Shown: in pieces, positions 20,667 to 31,395 of the stretch
Layout: each line of letters starts with the position of its first letter
Position numbering within the stretch: the stretch's first letter is position 1
Source: Pegoplata infirma
Taxonomy: Eukaryota; Arthropoda; Insecta; Diptera; Anthomyiidae
NCBI GenBank assembly: GCA_963921195.1
Contig: OY992538.1
Span: forward strand, 89,217,904 to 89,281,903
Reading direction: 5' to 3'
Length of the DNA stretch: 64,000 nucleotides
Notes under the pieces: generated by a model
What the model saw: only the letters and a program-made list of their open reading frames with translations
Databases searched by the model: none
Told to the model about the DNA's origin: nothing
Program-made: the position numbers and the translations under genes

Positions 20667-22222
20667 TTTATACCCTACACCACTCTGTGGTACAGGGTAT
20701 AATGAGTTTGTGCTGATGTTTGTAACTACCCGAAATATTGGTCCTAGACCTACCTTTAAGCATACCGGTCGACTCAGAATCACTTTTTGAGTCGATTTAG
20801 CGATGTCCGTCCGTCCGTCCATCTGTCCGTCCGTCCGTCCGTCCGTATGTCCATTTATCGGTTTAAGCACGATACAGGTCGCAATTTTCAATCAATTAAC
20901 TTTAAATTTGAAACTTAAGCATCTTCTGGCCCAAGGACGAAGCCTATTGAAATTGGAGCAAATCGGTCCATGTTAAGACCTAGCCCCCATACAAACGCCC
21001 CCTTTGGATTAGGCTTAAATGACTCTAATAACCGTATTATAATTAGTGTTTGGGAATTCCCGGACTTATCAATTCCCGGGATTCCCGGGAAATATTCCCG
21101 GGAATCCCGGGAAATATTCGTTATTAATATAAATCATAAAAAACATTAAAATTTTTCCAACTTTCTATTAAAAACAGATTTATTAGAGATAAACAATTAA
21201 TTAAAACATATAAAATCAAAAAATAAAAGTTAAAAATCGTGAAATGCAATAAAACAAAACAAGAAAAATATTACAACTGTTTTCCCCCCAAAAAAACGCA
21301 AAAAATAGCTAAAAATCGCAAAAAAATTTAAAACTGCATTATTCGAGCAAAAACTACTAAAGTTGACAGCACTTTTAATATTTGTTCTGGAAGTGTAAAT
21401 TCTAGGTTCAAAAATTTTATATTTTTTTGACAGTCTTAGCAAAATTATCATTAACCGATGTAAATTTTTTGAATTTTTGAAGTTTTTTCATGATATTGTC
21501 ATACTTTTTACAGTTTTCCTATAGAAAATAGAAAAAATACAAAAAATAGCAAATGTAATTATACCTGTATGTAAAAAAGATATTAAAAATTAAATTAAAA
21601 TAAACCCTTTTATGTAAAATGGTCTATTTTATAAAATTTCCGGATTTCCCGGGAAAAATTAAAAAAATTCCCGGGAATTCCCGTCAGTCTTTTCCCGGGA
21701 ATTCCCGGGAAATACGACCCGGGAATTCCCGGACCCCAAACACTAATTATAATAGATAAAGCTTTAAAATTTAACAGGTAATCAAATTGTATACACAAAT
21801 CATCATTCCAAATTTCAAAGGAATCAGGTCAGTCCTTCTGGTAGTCCCCATACAAACCACCTTCCCGATATTCATATATTTCCCACAAAATTAATAAAAA
21901 TTTAAATATTTGATAAAAATTTTATTTTTAGGTATTAAATGTGTACTTTGGTTACCTAATCGAATCGGAATATAATTGGACCATTTTGGGACTTAGTCCC
22001 CCATATACAAATTTCGACCGATATTCAGTTAAATCGGTCAATTGGCAAAAAAATAAACCAATTCCACTAAAATTTGATCTGTGTGTGTTTTCAACACTAA
22101 ATAAAGATCTAACAAAAGGCAGATCCGTTCGGTCCATGTTTGGACTTGGACCCATTTCCCGAAAAACACTGGTGTAGGGTATCATATGGTCGGTATTGAC
22201 CGACTATAATTTTCTTACTTGT
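20667..22222 (-). mobile_element. DINE-1/mini-me-like repeat (type A) with hAT insertion
   Basis: It begins with the hairpin TACCCTACACCACTCTGTGG and continues through AATATTGGTCCTAGACC and a (GTCC)n tract at 20806-20850. It ends in CGGTCAATACCGACC-type sequence and the inverse of ACAAGTAAGAAAG at 22210-22222. A clean copy lies inverted at 28196-29006. The GTCY tract and terminal hairpin match the dipteran mini-me/DINE-1 pattern. A hAT element interrupts it at 21044. Confidence 0.8.
21044..21745. mobile_element. Non-autonomous hAT element, 8-bp TSD ATTATAAT
   Basis: Ends TAGTGTTTGGGAATTCCCGG and its inverse, flanked by ATTATAAT at 21036-21043 and 21746-21753. The uninterrupted sister repeat at 28.7 kb has a single copy of that octamer. 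Both ends are arrays of AATTCCCGGGAATT. 702 bp, no transposase. Confidence 0.95.
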
Positions 22223-22237
22223 TTTTAATTCTGTTTT

Positions 22238-22480
22238 TTATACCCTGCACCACTCTGTGGTACATTCAATTTTTCTTCTGCATTTTTTCAACTTGAACCC
22301 TTATAATTGCCAGAGTTGCCACTCAATTGTAGAATTCTTTTTTTTAACAGACAAAATAAGCTGCAGCTGTACAGCAAAAACTACTGAACCGATTTTGATA
22401 ATTTTTTTTTTATTATTTGGAAAATAAAATAAAATAAGTTAAAAGTAATAAATTTTCAAGCTCGAGGTCTTAGTTGTTTA
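22238..22480. repeat. Mini-me hairpin fragment and unassigned DNA
   Basis: TACCCTGCACCACTCTGTGGTAC at 22241-22263 repeats the mini-me type A terminal hairpin. The rest is unassigned. Confidence 0.6.
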
Positions 22481-22504
22481 AATGTTTTTTTATTTATTTA
22501 AAAA

Positions 22505-22548
22505 TCTTCCGACATTTCGCAATTCTTTGAATTGCATCTTCAGGGACG
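22505..22548 (-). ncRNA. Hammerhead-ribozyme-like motif
   Basis: On the minus strand: GTCC before CTGAAGA (fits CUGANGA), stem II GCAATT-CAAAG-AATTGC, GAAA, then TGTC followed by GGA. GGA can pair with TCC upstream as a short stem I, and GUC would be the cleavage triplet. Stem III is minimal, as in Penelope-type hammerheads. Activity is untested. Confidence 0.5.
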
Positions 22549-22660
22549 GCCTAATGTATGACAGAAATACAAAAATAATAATAAGAAAAACAATATAAGC
22601 AATATAATTATTTTTGTATTTCTATCATACATTATTTTTGTATTTCTGTCATACATTAGA

Positions 22661-22705
22661 CCGTCCCTGAAGATGCAATTCAAAGAATTGCGAAATATCG
22701 GAAGA
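22661..22705 (+). ncRNA. Hammerhead-ribozyme-like motif, second copy
   Basis: Plus-strand copy of the same motif: GTCC, CTGAAGA, stem GCAATT/AATTGC, GAAA, then TATC in place of TGTC. The cleavage triplet would be AUC. It is inverted relative to the first copy. Confidence 0.45.
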
Positions 22706-22710
22706 TATTT

Positions 22711-22779
22711 CGGCTTAGTGGTTAGCGCGTTGGACTACTAGCCAGCAAGCCTGGGTTCGATTCTCAGCTCAGGCAGACC
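22711..22779 (+). other. tRNA-like module (SINE head or relic)
   Basis: CGGCTTAGTGGTTAGCGCG resembles an A box/D arm. CTGGGTTCGATTCTCAG forms a five-pair T-arm with a TTCGATT loop. The acceptor strands do not pair, so it is not a working tRNA gene. A degenerate inverted relative is at 55830-55908. Confidence 0.5.
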
Positions 22780-24139
22780 AACATTTTTTCAGATATTTAT
22801 TAGTTTCTATTTATAACTAATATCTACACGCAGAAAAAAACATGGTTGCGGTGATCATGATTTAAGAGCGTCATATTATGATTGGGAATATAATTGTAAC
22901 AATAATGTTAATATGATTGAAGGCAACAAGGAATGTTGATCATTATATGATTGCGGCAATTATGGCATAAATGTTATATAATTATAATAATATAATTCTA
23001 GTTTAATATTTTTTTTTTTAAATTGAGAAACTATATGTATTATGCTTTAACACCACATGTTTATAGAAATTCTTCAATACTTTTTTTTTGATAAAGTTCA
23101 CACCAATAATTTATTTTTTGTTTTTAAATGTTGTTTTTATAAATATGAAACCATTTTTATTAATTTTGGTTCAATTTAGTGGCAACCTGTGTTTTACATC
23201 AATGATGTGCAATAAACGTATGGCATTTTTCTAAAAAAAATTTCATCAACGATAACATTTTTGTCAGTTAACATTGGATGATTGAATAAACCATTAAGTT
23301 ATTGACAAAATCATAACATATTTGCTACAATCATAACATATTTGTTACAAAATTAAAATTATTGTCAGCAATTATAACACATTCAGCAAACAAAAAATGC
23401 AAAAAACACTTTAATATTTTCGATTTTAAGTTTTTATTTAAAATGGAAAGTTATTTTTAAACCGCACAATAAATAAATTATATAAAGTAGATTTGTATTT
23501 TATTTCCTTCTGCGTTAATCCAATTTTTTAACTCAAATTGCCTTAAATTTTTTAAATAATTAATTGTAAGTCACGTCTTTGCGACTAACTGCTTGCTGGC
23601 AAAACACTAAACTGATGATAAACCTGACAATGTTTGCAAAAATCAATTTTCATTAAGTTGTGATTATCTAATGATTGTTATAATCATAATATGTTCAAAT
23701 TTTTGGTGTGTCGAGAATATAATTAACTATAACATTGTCCGCCCAATCGCGGATAATGAATTATACATAATCACATAACGATTATGTATGAGTCATTATC
23801 TTCATATGGAAAGCATAGCTGAGTGCTACCGGACGCGTCGCAGGTTGCGGATAGCGATACGCCCCGTAGATATGCGGGGTAGCTGCTTAAAGTGGCCGCG
23901 GACAATCAGCGGTTACAAGAGGAGAGTCTCGGAGGGTCTCTCGAGCTCCCACCCATTACCGAGTTGCCAATGATCCTTGTAACGACGTGGCGAGCATTTG
24001 GCGCCACCTAAATAACCAATTTCACAAAGCATGTCTGGAGGCTTTATTCGGCAATCCCGATACCAGAATCGGACGCTAACGGCCAATCACCGGTTCGTCT
24101 TAAACTCAACTGATTTCGGAAAGTTCACAGGAAAAACAT

Positions 24140-27100
24140 ATGGATCGATTAACAGGCGACGGAACCAGGCTACGAAAAAGGAACAATGATTTTAGGAAAC
24201 ACGATTGGAAATTTGGAAGTTGGAACGTAAGGACAATGCTACAAGCTGGAAAAATGCAGGAAATAGCAATCGAAATGAGAAAATTTAAACTACAAGTCCT
24301 TGCGCTACAAGAAATACGATGGAATGCAGCTGGTAGAATTGATAAACCGGATTATACCGTTTTTTATAGTGGTACTTTAGAAAAGAGCGGACAGGCCGGT
24401 ACCGGGTTTATGATCTCGGAGGATATCAGAAATTCAGTATTGGGATTTATTCCAATTGATGAAAGGCTATGCTCATTAAGGCTAAAAGGAAGGTTCAACA
24501 ATATCACTATCATATGCGCATATAGTCACATAATAATAGTGAGCCTCCCTATTAATATGTGTATCTTCTCCCTTCTACTCTTACTGTCTCATATAAATGT
24601 TTTATTTAACTCTCTCATTATTTTAATGAAGTTCGTTTTCCCTTTCCGTTCAATGTTTCCCTTTCCTATTAGCTAATAAACCTTTATCATTTACTCTCTT
24701 TCTCTCTCGCTCTTTATATGTTATTGTTCCTCTTCCGCTAAACAGTTTCCCTTTCCCAACAAGTTAATAAATTAACTAGAATAAGAACTTGAATATATTT
24801 TATGTACCTAGATAATAATTTTAAAGAGATTTAGAAAACTGTCTTAAACTTAAAGTCTAACAATAAAGACATATTTTTGTTTATTTCCATTAATAAAATG
24901 TTGTTTTATTTGTTAATAATAAAATAATATAAGTATATGCACCCACTGAAAATTCCGAAGAAGAGGAGAAGGAAAAGTTTTACCTACTTTTGGAGTCTCT
25001 AATTGACAAAACACCAAAATATGATACAATTTTAATGCTAGGTGATTTCAATGCGAAAATCGGAAAGGAACAATTTGTCAAAGATGTTGCAGGCATCCAC
25101 TCCTTGCACAGTGAAACATCGGAAAATGGCCTTAGACTCTGTCAAGTAGCTGCAAATTACTCGCTATATATAGCAAGTACACATTTCCCACATAAGTCAA
25201 TACACAAAGGTACATGGAAACACCCAAGATTTGAAAATGTAAACCAAATTGACCACGTCTTAGTCAACAAGAGAAGACTATCATCAGTTATTGACGTCCG
25301 CACATGTAGAGGTGCTTATTGTGGAAGTGACCATTATATGGTTAGAATTGTTTTCCGACACAAACTTTCTAACGTAATGAAAGAAAAAGGCCAAAGGAAA
25401 CAGAAATGGGATGTGGATAAACTTAAAGATGTACATATAAAACAAATTTTTCAGCAAACAATAAACAACAAGCTAATAGATACAGTAAACGATGACAACA
25501 CAGATGCTAACGAATTATGGAAACGATTAAATACAACTATGAACGAAACGGCAACAGACACAATTGGCTATGTAAAAAGGAAACGAAATGATGAATGGTT
25601 CGACAATGATTGTGAAATAGCCGTAAAAATGAAAATGGAAGCAAGAACAAAATGTCTTGCACAAAATACACATCAAAACGCCAGTAACTACAAATTGTTT
25701 AGAGCGCAGGCTAAAAGGCTTATCAAGAGGAAGAAAAAAGATGCCCAAAAAAGAAAAATCGAAAAAATATGTGACGATTTTGACTCCGGCAATTCGAAAG
25801 CTTTTTATCAAGGAATAAAAAATATTAAAGATGGGTTCCAGCCAAGACTTAATAACTGCCAAGATAAAGATGGAAACGTTCTAAGTGAAAATAACAAAAT
25901 ACTAAAAAGATGGGAAGAGTATTTTAGTGGATTGTTGAACATCCCTGAACAAAGTAGTGACCCAGCTACTGAATCAAACATAATGTACGAACAGACCTCA
26001 ACATATGATGTATCACCTACAATGCAAGAAGTCGAAAAAGCGATATCGCAAATAAAAAATAATAAAGCACCTGGAGATGATGGTCTAGTTGTAGAACTAT
26101 TTAAGAATGCAGGTACCGAATTTATGAAGCAGATGCATAGTTTGATAACTACAATATGGAACACCGAAACGCTCCCAGACGATTGGCAACGAGGCATTAT
26201 AATCCCAATACATAAAAAAGGAAATAAACTGAAATGCGAGAATTATAGAGGAATTACTTTGCTAAACACCCCATACAAAATCCTTTCAAACATCATCAAC
26301 AACAGACTCACAGAAGTATCGGAGACTATTTTAGGGGAATACCAGTGCGGGTTCAGGCCTAATCGATCCACAACTAACCAAATATTCCTACTCAGACACA
26401 CAATGGAGAAAGGCTATGAATATCAACGCGATCTACATATACTTATGATAGACTTTAAACAAGCGTTCGATTCAATAAATCGAAAACTTCTTGAACCAAT
26501 GTTTTTAAGTATGGGAATTCCCCAAAAATTAACAAAAATGGTTGCGCTTACACTTAAAAATACAACATGCAAGGTAGCGATACAAAATAACGTTTCATCG
26601 GAGTTCGAGATAACGTCAGGGGTTAGGCAGGGAGATGCGCTCTCAACAACAATATTTAATCTAACCCTTAACCAGGCAATATCCATCTTAGATAGAGGAG
26701 GACACATATTCTCAAGATCATCAATAATGTGTGCCTATGCAGACGATATAGCGTTAATATCACAAAGTATGCGCGATTTAGAAGAAAATTTTACTATCTT
26801 GGAAGCTGAAACTAGAAAGCTGGGCCTGATAATAAATGAGAGTAAGACGAAATATATATTTATGTCGCGAAATCAAGAAATAAATACACAACAAGCGATA
26901 AAGTTAAATGACTATACCTTCGAAAGGGTTAAGAGCTTTAAATACCTCGGCACTCTAATCAACAGTAACAATGATATGCATTTATCAATAAATGACCGCA
27001 TCCAAGCCGCCCAAAAATCTTTTTATGCGCACCTCAAATTATTTAAATCGAAAGCAATCTCCCGTGCTGTAAAGATCAGGCTTTACAAAACTGTGGTACT

Positions 27101-27533
27101 GCCAGTTCTTACATACAGCTGTGAAACATGGGCAATGACTTCAACAGATGAAGAAAAGTTGAGAATATTCGAACGAAAAATGATAAGGAAAATCTATGGG
27201 CCCAAAAGAGGGGAGGACGGCAGTTACATAATGCGAAGTAACCATGAAATTGACCTCATACTAGAAGGATCAAATGTAGTTAAGCTTATTAAGGCCCAGA
27301 GGTTGCAGTGGGCAGGCCATGTAGCAAGAATGCCAGATGATAGAGCCCAAAAAAGAATCCTTAACGCTATGCCACACAGGACTAGAGCAAGAGGTAAACC
27401 AAGGTCAAGATGGCTAAATGGTGTTGAAGATGACTGCCGAAAAATCGGCATTAACAACTGGAAGAACTCGACTAATAATAAATCCGAATGGAAACGAAAT
27501 GTGAATAAGGTTAAGGCCCACCCCGGGCTGTAA
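24140..27533 (+). pseudogene. RTE ORF: endonuclease plus RT, split by a solo LTR
   Basis: A single polyprotein nicks target DNA and reverse-transcribes the element RNA. It reads 24140-24523 and 24939-27533 in the same frame once the LTR and one ATAT are removed, 992 residues, with no other stop or frameshift. Endonuclease: SWNVRTM, LQEIRW (Glu about residue 58), MLGDFNAKIG, DHVLV and GSDHYMV. RT: NNKAPGDDGL, ENYRGITLLN, QCGFRPNRSTTNQI, LMIDFKQAFDSI, SGVRQGDALSTTIFN, CAYADDIALIS and FKYLGTLI. The C-terminal tail has LQWAGHVARMPDD and GKPRSRWLNGVEDD, conserved in RTE-type proteins. The start is the ATG at 24140, 26 residues before the endonuclease core. Apart from the insertion the gene appears intact, so it was probably mobile recently. 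Confidence 0.93.
24524..24934 (+). mobile_element. Solo LTR of a 17.6/297-like gypsy element, 4-bp TSD ATAT
   Basis: A 411-bp non-coding insertion starting AGTCACATAATAATAG and ending AATATAAGT. It is flanked by ATAT at 24520-24523 and 24935-24938 and splits the codons of ICAY-APTE exactly. AGT...-type termini and ATAT targets are typical of the 17.6/297 group of gypsy-like elements. An AATAAA lies at about 24862. There is no internal region. Confidence 0.8.
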
Positions 27534-27764
27534 CACCAAAAGATGATGATGATGATAACATTGTTACAACAACCATATTGTACTTTTGGATGTAGCAATT
27601 ATTTTTTCATGATTGAAGCGACTATTAAATGTCTAAAACAACCATATAAATGTTTAACTAAAATTTTAAAAAGAAAAACGTGATTGCTGCAATCATAACT
27701 GGGTTTAGAGATCATAGTATAGTTGCCGTGATCATGTCGCAACCATATTTTTTCTCTGCGTGTA

Positions 27765-28195
27765 TCGCAGCACCCTCCTTCGTTGATAAATAGCACTAAA
27801 AACGTCAACGAAGTAAAATAATAAAATAATGGCCATAAACACAGCTTCAAAAATAATTCACCATATCAATAACAGATGGCGATGCGACAACTGTACTCAA
27901 AATTATCAACACGCGCAATTACAGTGTTGCCACACTGAAGCCCTTCTATCTTTCAAATCTTTCATCTCTCTTCTATCCCCTTTCCGAAAGAAGCATCACG
28001 GTTACATTGGTAATTGATAGGCAGCATTGCCTGAGTGTTGCTTCTTTAAAAAAAAAAAAAAAAAAAAAAAAATAAAATACAATAAAATAAAATAACAGAG
28101 TTAGATTAGATTAAAGAGGCTCTATGCACTGCGACCAGAAATATCTATTGTGCAGAGTTACATTAAAGGTCGAATAAATACAACATTAAAAATAA
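27765..28195. other. Unassigned DNA with a poly-A tract
   Basis: A run of about 23 A at 28048-28071 follows a hairpin-like stretch (GAAGCATCAC ... GTGTTGCTTC), possibly the 3' end of a retroposed fragment. The small open frame at 27829 resembles no family. Confidence 0.35.
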
Positions 28196-29006
28196 ACAAG
28201 TAAGAAAGTTATAGTCGGTCAAGACCGACCATATGATACCCTACACCAGTGTTTTCCGGAAAATTAGTCCCAAGTCCAAACATGGACCGATTGTATCTGT
28301 CTTTTGTTAGATCTTTATTTAGTGTAGAAAACACACACAGCTCAAATTTTAGTGGAATTGGTTTATTTTTTTGTCAATAGACCAATTTATCTGAATATCG
28401 GTCGAAATTTTTATAAGGGGGACTAAGTCCAAAAATGGTCCAATTATATTCCGATTTGATAAGGTTACTAAAGTACGCGTTTAACACCTAAAAATAAAAT
28501 TTGTATCAAATATTTCCATAGTTATGAATTTTGAGGGAATTATGTGAATATCGGGAAGGTGGTTTGTATGGGGACTACCAGAAGGACTGAACCGATTCCT
28601 TTGAAATTTGGAATGGTGATTTGTGCATACATAGTTTGACTACCTGCTAAATTTTAAAGCGATATCTATTATAATACGGTTATTAGAGTCATTTAAGCCG
28701 AATACAAAGGGGGCGTTTGTATGGGGGCTAGGTCTTAACATGGACCGATTTTCTCCAATTTCAATAGGCTTCGGCTTAAGTTTCAAATTTCAAGTCAATT
28801 GATTGAAAATTGCGACCTGTATCGTGCTTAAACCGATAGATGGACAGACGAACGGACGGACGGACGGACATCGCTAAATCGACTCAAAAAGTAATACTGA
28901 GTCGATCGGTATAGTTGAAGGTAGGTCTAGGACCAATATTTCGGGTAGTTACAAACCTCAGCACAAACTCATTATACCCTGTACCACAGAGTGGTGTAGG
29001 GTATAA
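28196..29006 (+). mobile_element. DINE-1/mini-me-like repeat (type A), uninterrupted
   Basis: It starts ACAAGTAAGAAAGTTATAG, with the palindrome GGTCAAGACCGACC, and carries a GGAC-rich tract near 28850-28870 (GTCC on the other strand). It ends CACAGAGTGGTGTAGGGTATA. It serves as the empty-site reference for the hAT insertion at 21044. Confidence 0.85.
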
Positions 29007-29704
29007 AAAGTACCGTGAGGGTCAAAAAAGTACAATTTAAAATTCTTTTTGATACCAAAACGAAATTGCCATATTTTCTAGCATTCTAAGACCTTTTCAT
29101 ATAGAAAATATCTCAGCTTTTCCTATTAAAAAGTCTAGATTCTGAGGCGTTTTACGAGTAAACCACTTATTCCGCTTCCGAACGGAATTGAGTCTTTGAC
29201 ATGCCCCCAAGTCCGATAAGCTTGACTCGAATCGTAATGAATACACCGTCCGGCAAAAATAAAAAAAAGTCGTTGAACAATAAATGGAAGAATATGACGT
29301 AGGCGTATGAACAATATACAAATTTTGCTTTATATTAAGTATACGTCTAGGCATTTCAAATTGAAAATAACACTATAACTATCCAAAAATAAACTTTTTT
29401 TGCACAAACTTCTGAAACGCATTTGCTGTTCCTAAAATTATTTTTTGTCAAATCGTATTCTAGAGATGTAAGCTTTAGTATTTTTGCGGACCAATCCCCG
29501 CAAATGACTTAATATTGAAAAAAATTGCAACGTTTATTACTAGAGAATTTAATAGTCTACAAATCAAAAAAAAAATCATCAAAATCGGTCCAGCTGTACA
29601 ACTGCAGCCGATTTTGTCCTTTAAAAAAACATTCAACAATTAAGTGGCAATTTCAGTTCACCAAATTTTGTGTTATAAAATTTTAAAAATATTACAATAA
29701 ATTA
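29007..29704. repeat. 35-bp-repeat scrap and a CACCGTCC element fragment
   Basis: 29098-29150 contains degenerate units of the TCTGAG repeat. CACCGTCCGGCAAAAAT at 29244 is the left end of the family seen at 54815, without a matching right end. Confidence 0.5.
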
Positions 29705-30235
29705 CACCGTCCAAAAAAAAAAATAAAAAAAATCGTTTAACACGAACTGGATAATATACATTTGAAACTATAGACTAAATGAAGTAAAACTGCATTTACA
29801 GTTTTTCTTTTCACGATCCTGTTTGAAAGTTTTAGAGGATGAAATTTTATAAAATATTTTTTTTAATATTTGTACTTGCCCTAGGATGCCACTTGTAATA
29901 GCAAATTAGAGCGGAGGAACTCCAATAATTTTCCTATTTCATTATTTTACATATCAGGAAAAATGTATCCTTCAATATCATTCAAAATACTCAACAAAAT
30001 ATTTTAATAAAGTTTTCAAATGACTTTATTCACATCATTTTATCCTGATATGACAAAATAAGAAAAATGGAAAAACTAGGGGATATACGCCTCTCATTTT
30101 CCATCACCAGTGTCATACAAGGACAAGTACAAATATTTCAAAAAAATTTTACAAAATGTATCCTCCAAAATTTTAAAGTCCTTTAAGATGAAACAGGATC
30201 ACAAAATGAAAAAAACTGTAGATGCAGTTTTCCTA

Positions 30236-31360
30236 CACTCAAAAAAAAACTGTAATGTTAGCAAAAAAAGCATGTAAACCTACAAGAAAATTTGCTGATT
30301 TTGAACCCACAATTTTTTTGCTAAAGTTAGCAAAAATGTTTTGCCAATAATTAGTTAACTAAATATTTTTTTTTTTAACTTAGTTTATACACATCTGAGG
30401 ACCCCATTGGGTTCGGACCCGATAGGTTCAGACCCCGATGGGCCTAGACCTAGTTGGGTTCCTTAAAAATCGTCATAGTTTTTGATCCAAAATTTGTGTC
30501 CGTTTCGCTCTACCTTGCTTAGTTTTTGAGATACGTGATTATAGGGGACCGCTGGGGTCTTGAGAATTAAAAAACTCGATAACTTTAAAAATATTATTTT
30601 ATTATATTTTTTCGGCGTAAGCCAAGTGTATTTAATTTGTTGTTTGTGTTTTTTCTGATTGAAGAAGAAAATTGTGTCTTCTAAAGATTAAATTAAATGT
30701 GGATTTACCCTAGACCATGGTTTCTGTAGCCACTTCTACGTCATCAGTAGGCAATTACATTAAATTGATTATTTGATATTTGCTAGAAAAATTCTTTATA
30801 TGTTTTTTTTTTTTTTTTATCAACAGAATATTACTCGGAGAGCTTTTGACTATTTTCCGGTATTGTTTTACGTGTTGAGAGCTACAAAAACGCTTTTGGA
30901 CTTTTTGTTGTGTCGGCAATATTTACCGAGATATGAGCATTTTAAAATTTTCGGGAATGCTAACTTTTTTGGATCCAAAGTTAGGGCCCATTGGGGTCCA
31001 CACATGTGAAGAGGACCGGCGATACTATGGAGATTCTAAGAACCAAAAATGGCCTCCATTTTGCTCTATCTGGCTTAGTTTCCGAGATAGCGCCATTTTA
31101 AGTTTTCTGAAAATAAAAAAAAATTTACCATTTATTTTGCTAATATTAGCAAAAAATCTTGTAAAAATGTAGTCAACTCAATTTCAAATTTAGCAAAAGA
31201 AATTAGTTCAAAGTTTGTTTAAAATTGCTAATGTGCTATATGAAGTTTACAAGAATTTTTTGCTAACATGCTAATCTCAACTTAAAATTTGCTAAAAGTT
31301 AGCTAACTAGCATTAGCAAAAAAAAAAATTAGTAAATCTACTAACGTATTTTTTTGAGTG
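30236..31360. mobile_element. MITE, TIR CACTCAAAAAA, TA target, sister of 16452-17340
   Basis: The same TIRs and interior as 16452-17340, flanked by TA (30234-30235, 31361-31362). Without the 230-bp insertion and its 7-bp repeat it is 888 bp, against 889 bp in the sister. Confidence 0.93.
30597..30826. mobile_element. 230-bp insertion with 7-bp TSD AATATTA
   Basis: It is present here and absent from the sister MITE. AATATTA flanks it at 30590-30596 and 30827-30833. It starts TTTTATTATATTTTTTCGGC and ends in poly-T plus ATCAACAG. No TIR is seen. It could be a short retroposon on the minus strand. Confidence 0.75.
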
Positions 31361-31395
31361 TACATTTTATCTCTACTTTCAGACGTATATCATAT

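Larger units (their letters stand above)
22481..22715. repeat. Hairpin of two inverted Penelope-like LTR fragments
   Basis: About 75 bp at 22506-22580 (CTTCCGACATTTCGCAATTC ...) are repeated inverted up to about 22712. Each arm contains CTGAAGA, a 6-bp hairpin GCAATT/AATTGC, then GAAA, an arrangement known from hammerhead ribozymes of Penelope-like elements. No RT is adjacent. Confidence 0.6.
23739..27554 (+). mobile_element. RTE-clade non-LTR retrotransposon
   Basis: A GC-richer 5' leader (23739-24139) is followed by one long ORF, a 3' UTR of about 20 bp and a (GAT)n tail, the hallmark of RTE elements. ATAACATTGT at 23729-23738 and 27555-27564 is the target duplication within the host TIR element. 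A solo LTR interrupts the ORF. Confidence 0.92.
22827..27762. mobile_element. TIR element CACGCAGAAAA, TA target, hosting an RTE LINE
   Basis: Ends CACGCAGAAAAAAACATGG and the inverse CATATTTTTTCTCTGCGTG, with TA on both sides (22825-22826, 27763-27764). Internal words are variants of TTATGATTGTAACAATCATAA and GATCATGAT. Without the RTE insertion it is about 1.1 kb and non-coding. Confidence 0.85.
29705..31395. mobile_element. CACCGTCC-family element, incomplete, with nested MITE
   Basis: The left end CACCGTCC and the next 530 bp (AAACAGGATCACAAAATGAA, TCAAATGACTTTATTCACAT) match 54815-57012. The body resumes after the MITE as ATCTACTTTCAGACGTAT, after which the right end is lost. Confidence 0.7.

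Noticed and set aside
22711..22779. Functional tRNA gene
   Set aside because: A and T arms look good but the acceptor strands do not pair. The same holds for the other tRNA-like modules.
30597..30833. An intron with TTTTTTTTATCAACAG as 3' splice site
   Set aside because: The flanks are a non-coding MITE and the 7-bp direct repeat shows insertion. The splice-like end is probably coincidence.
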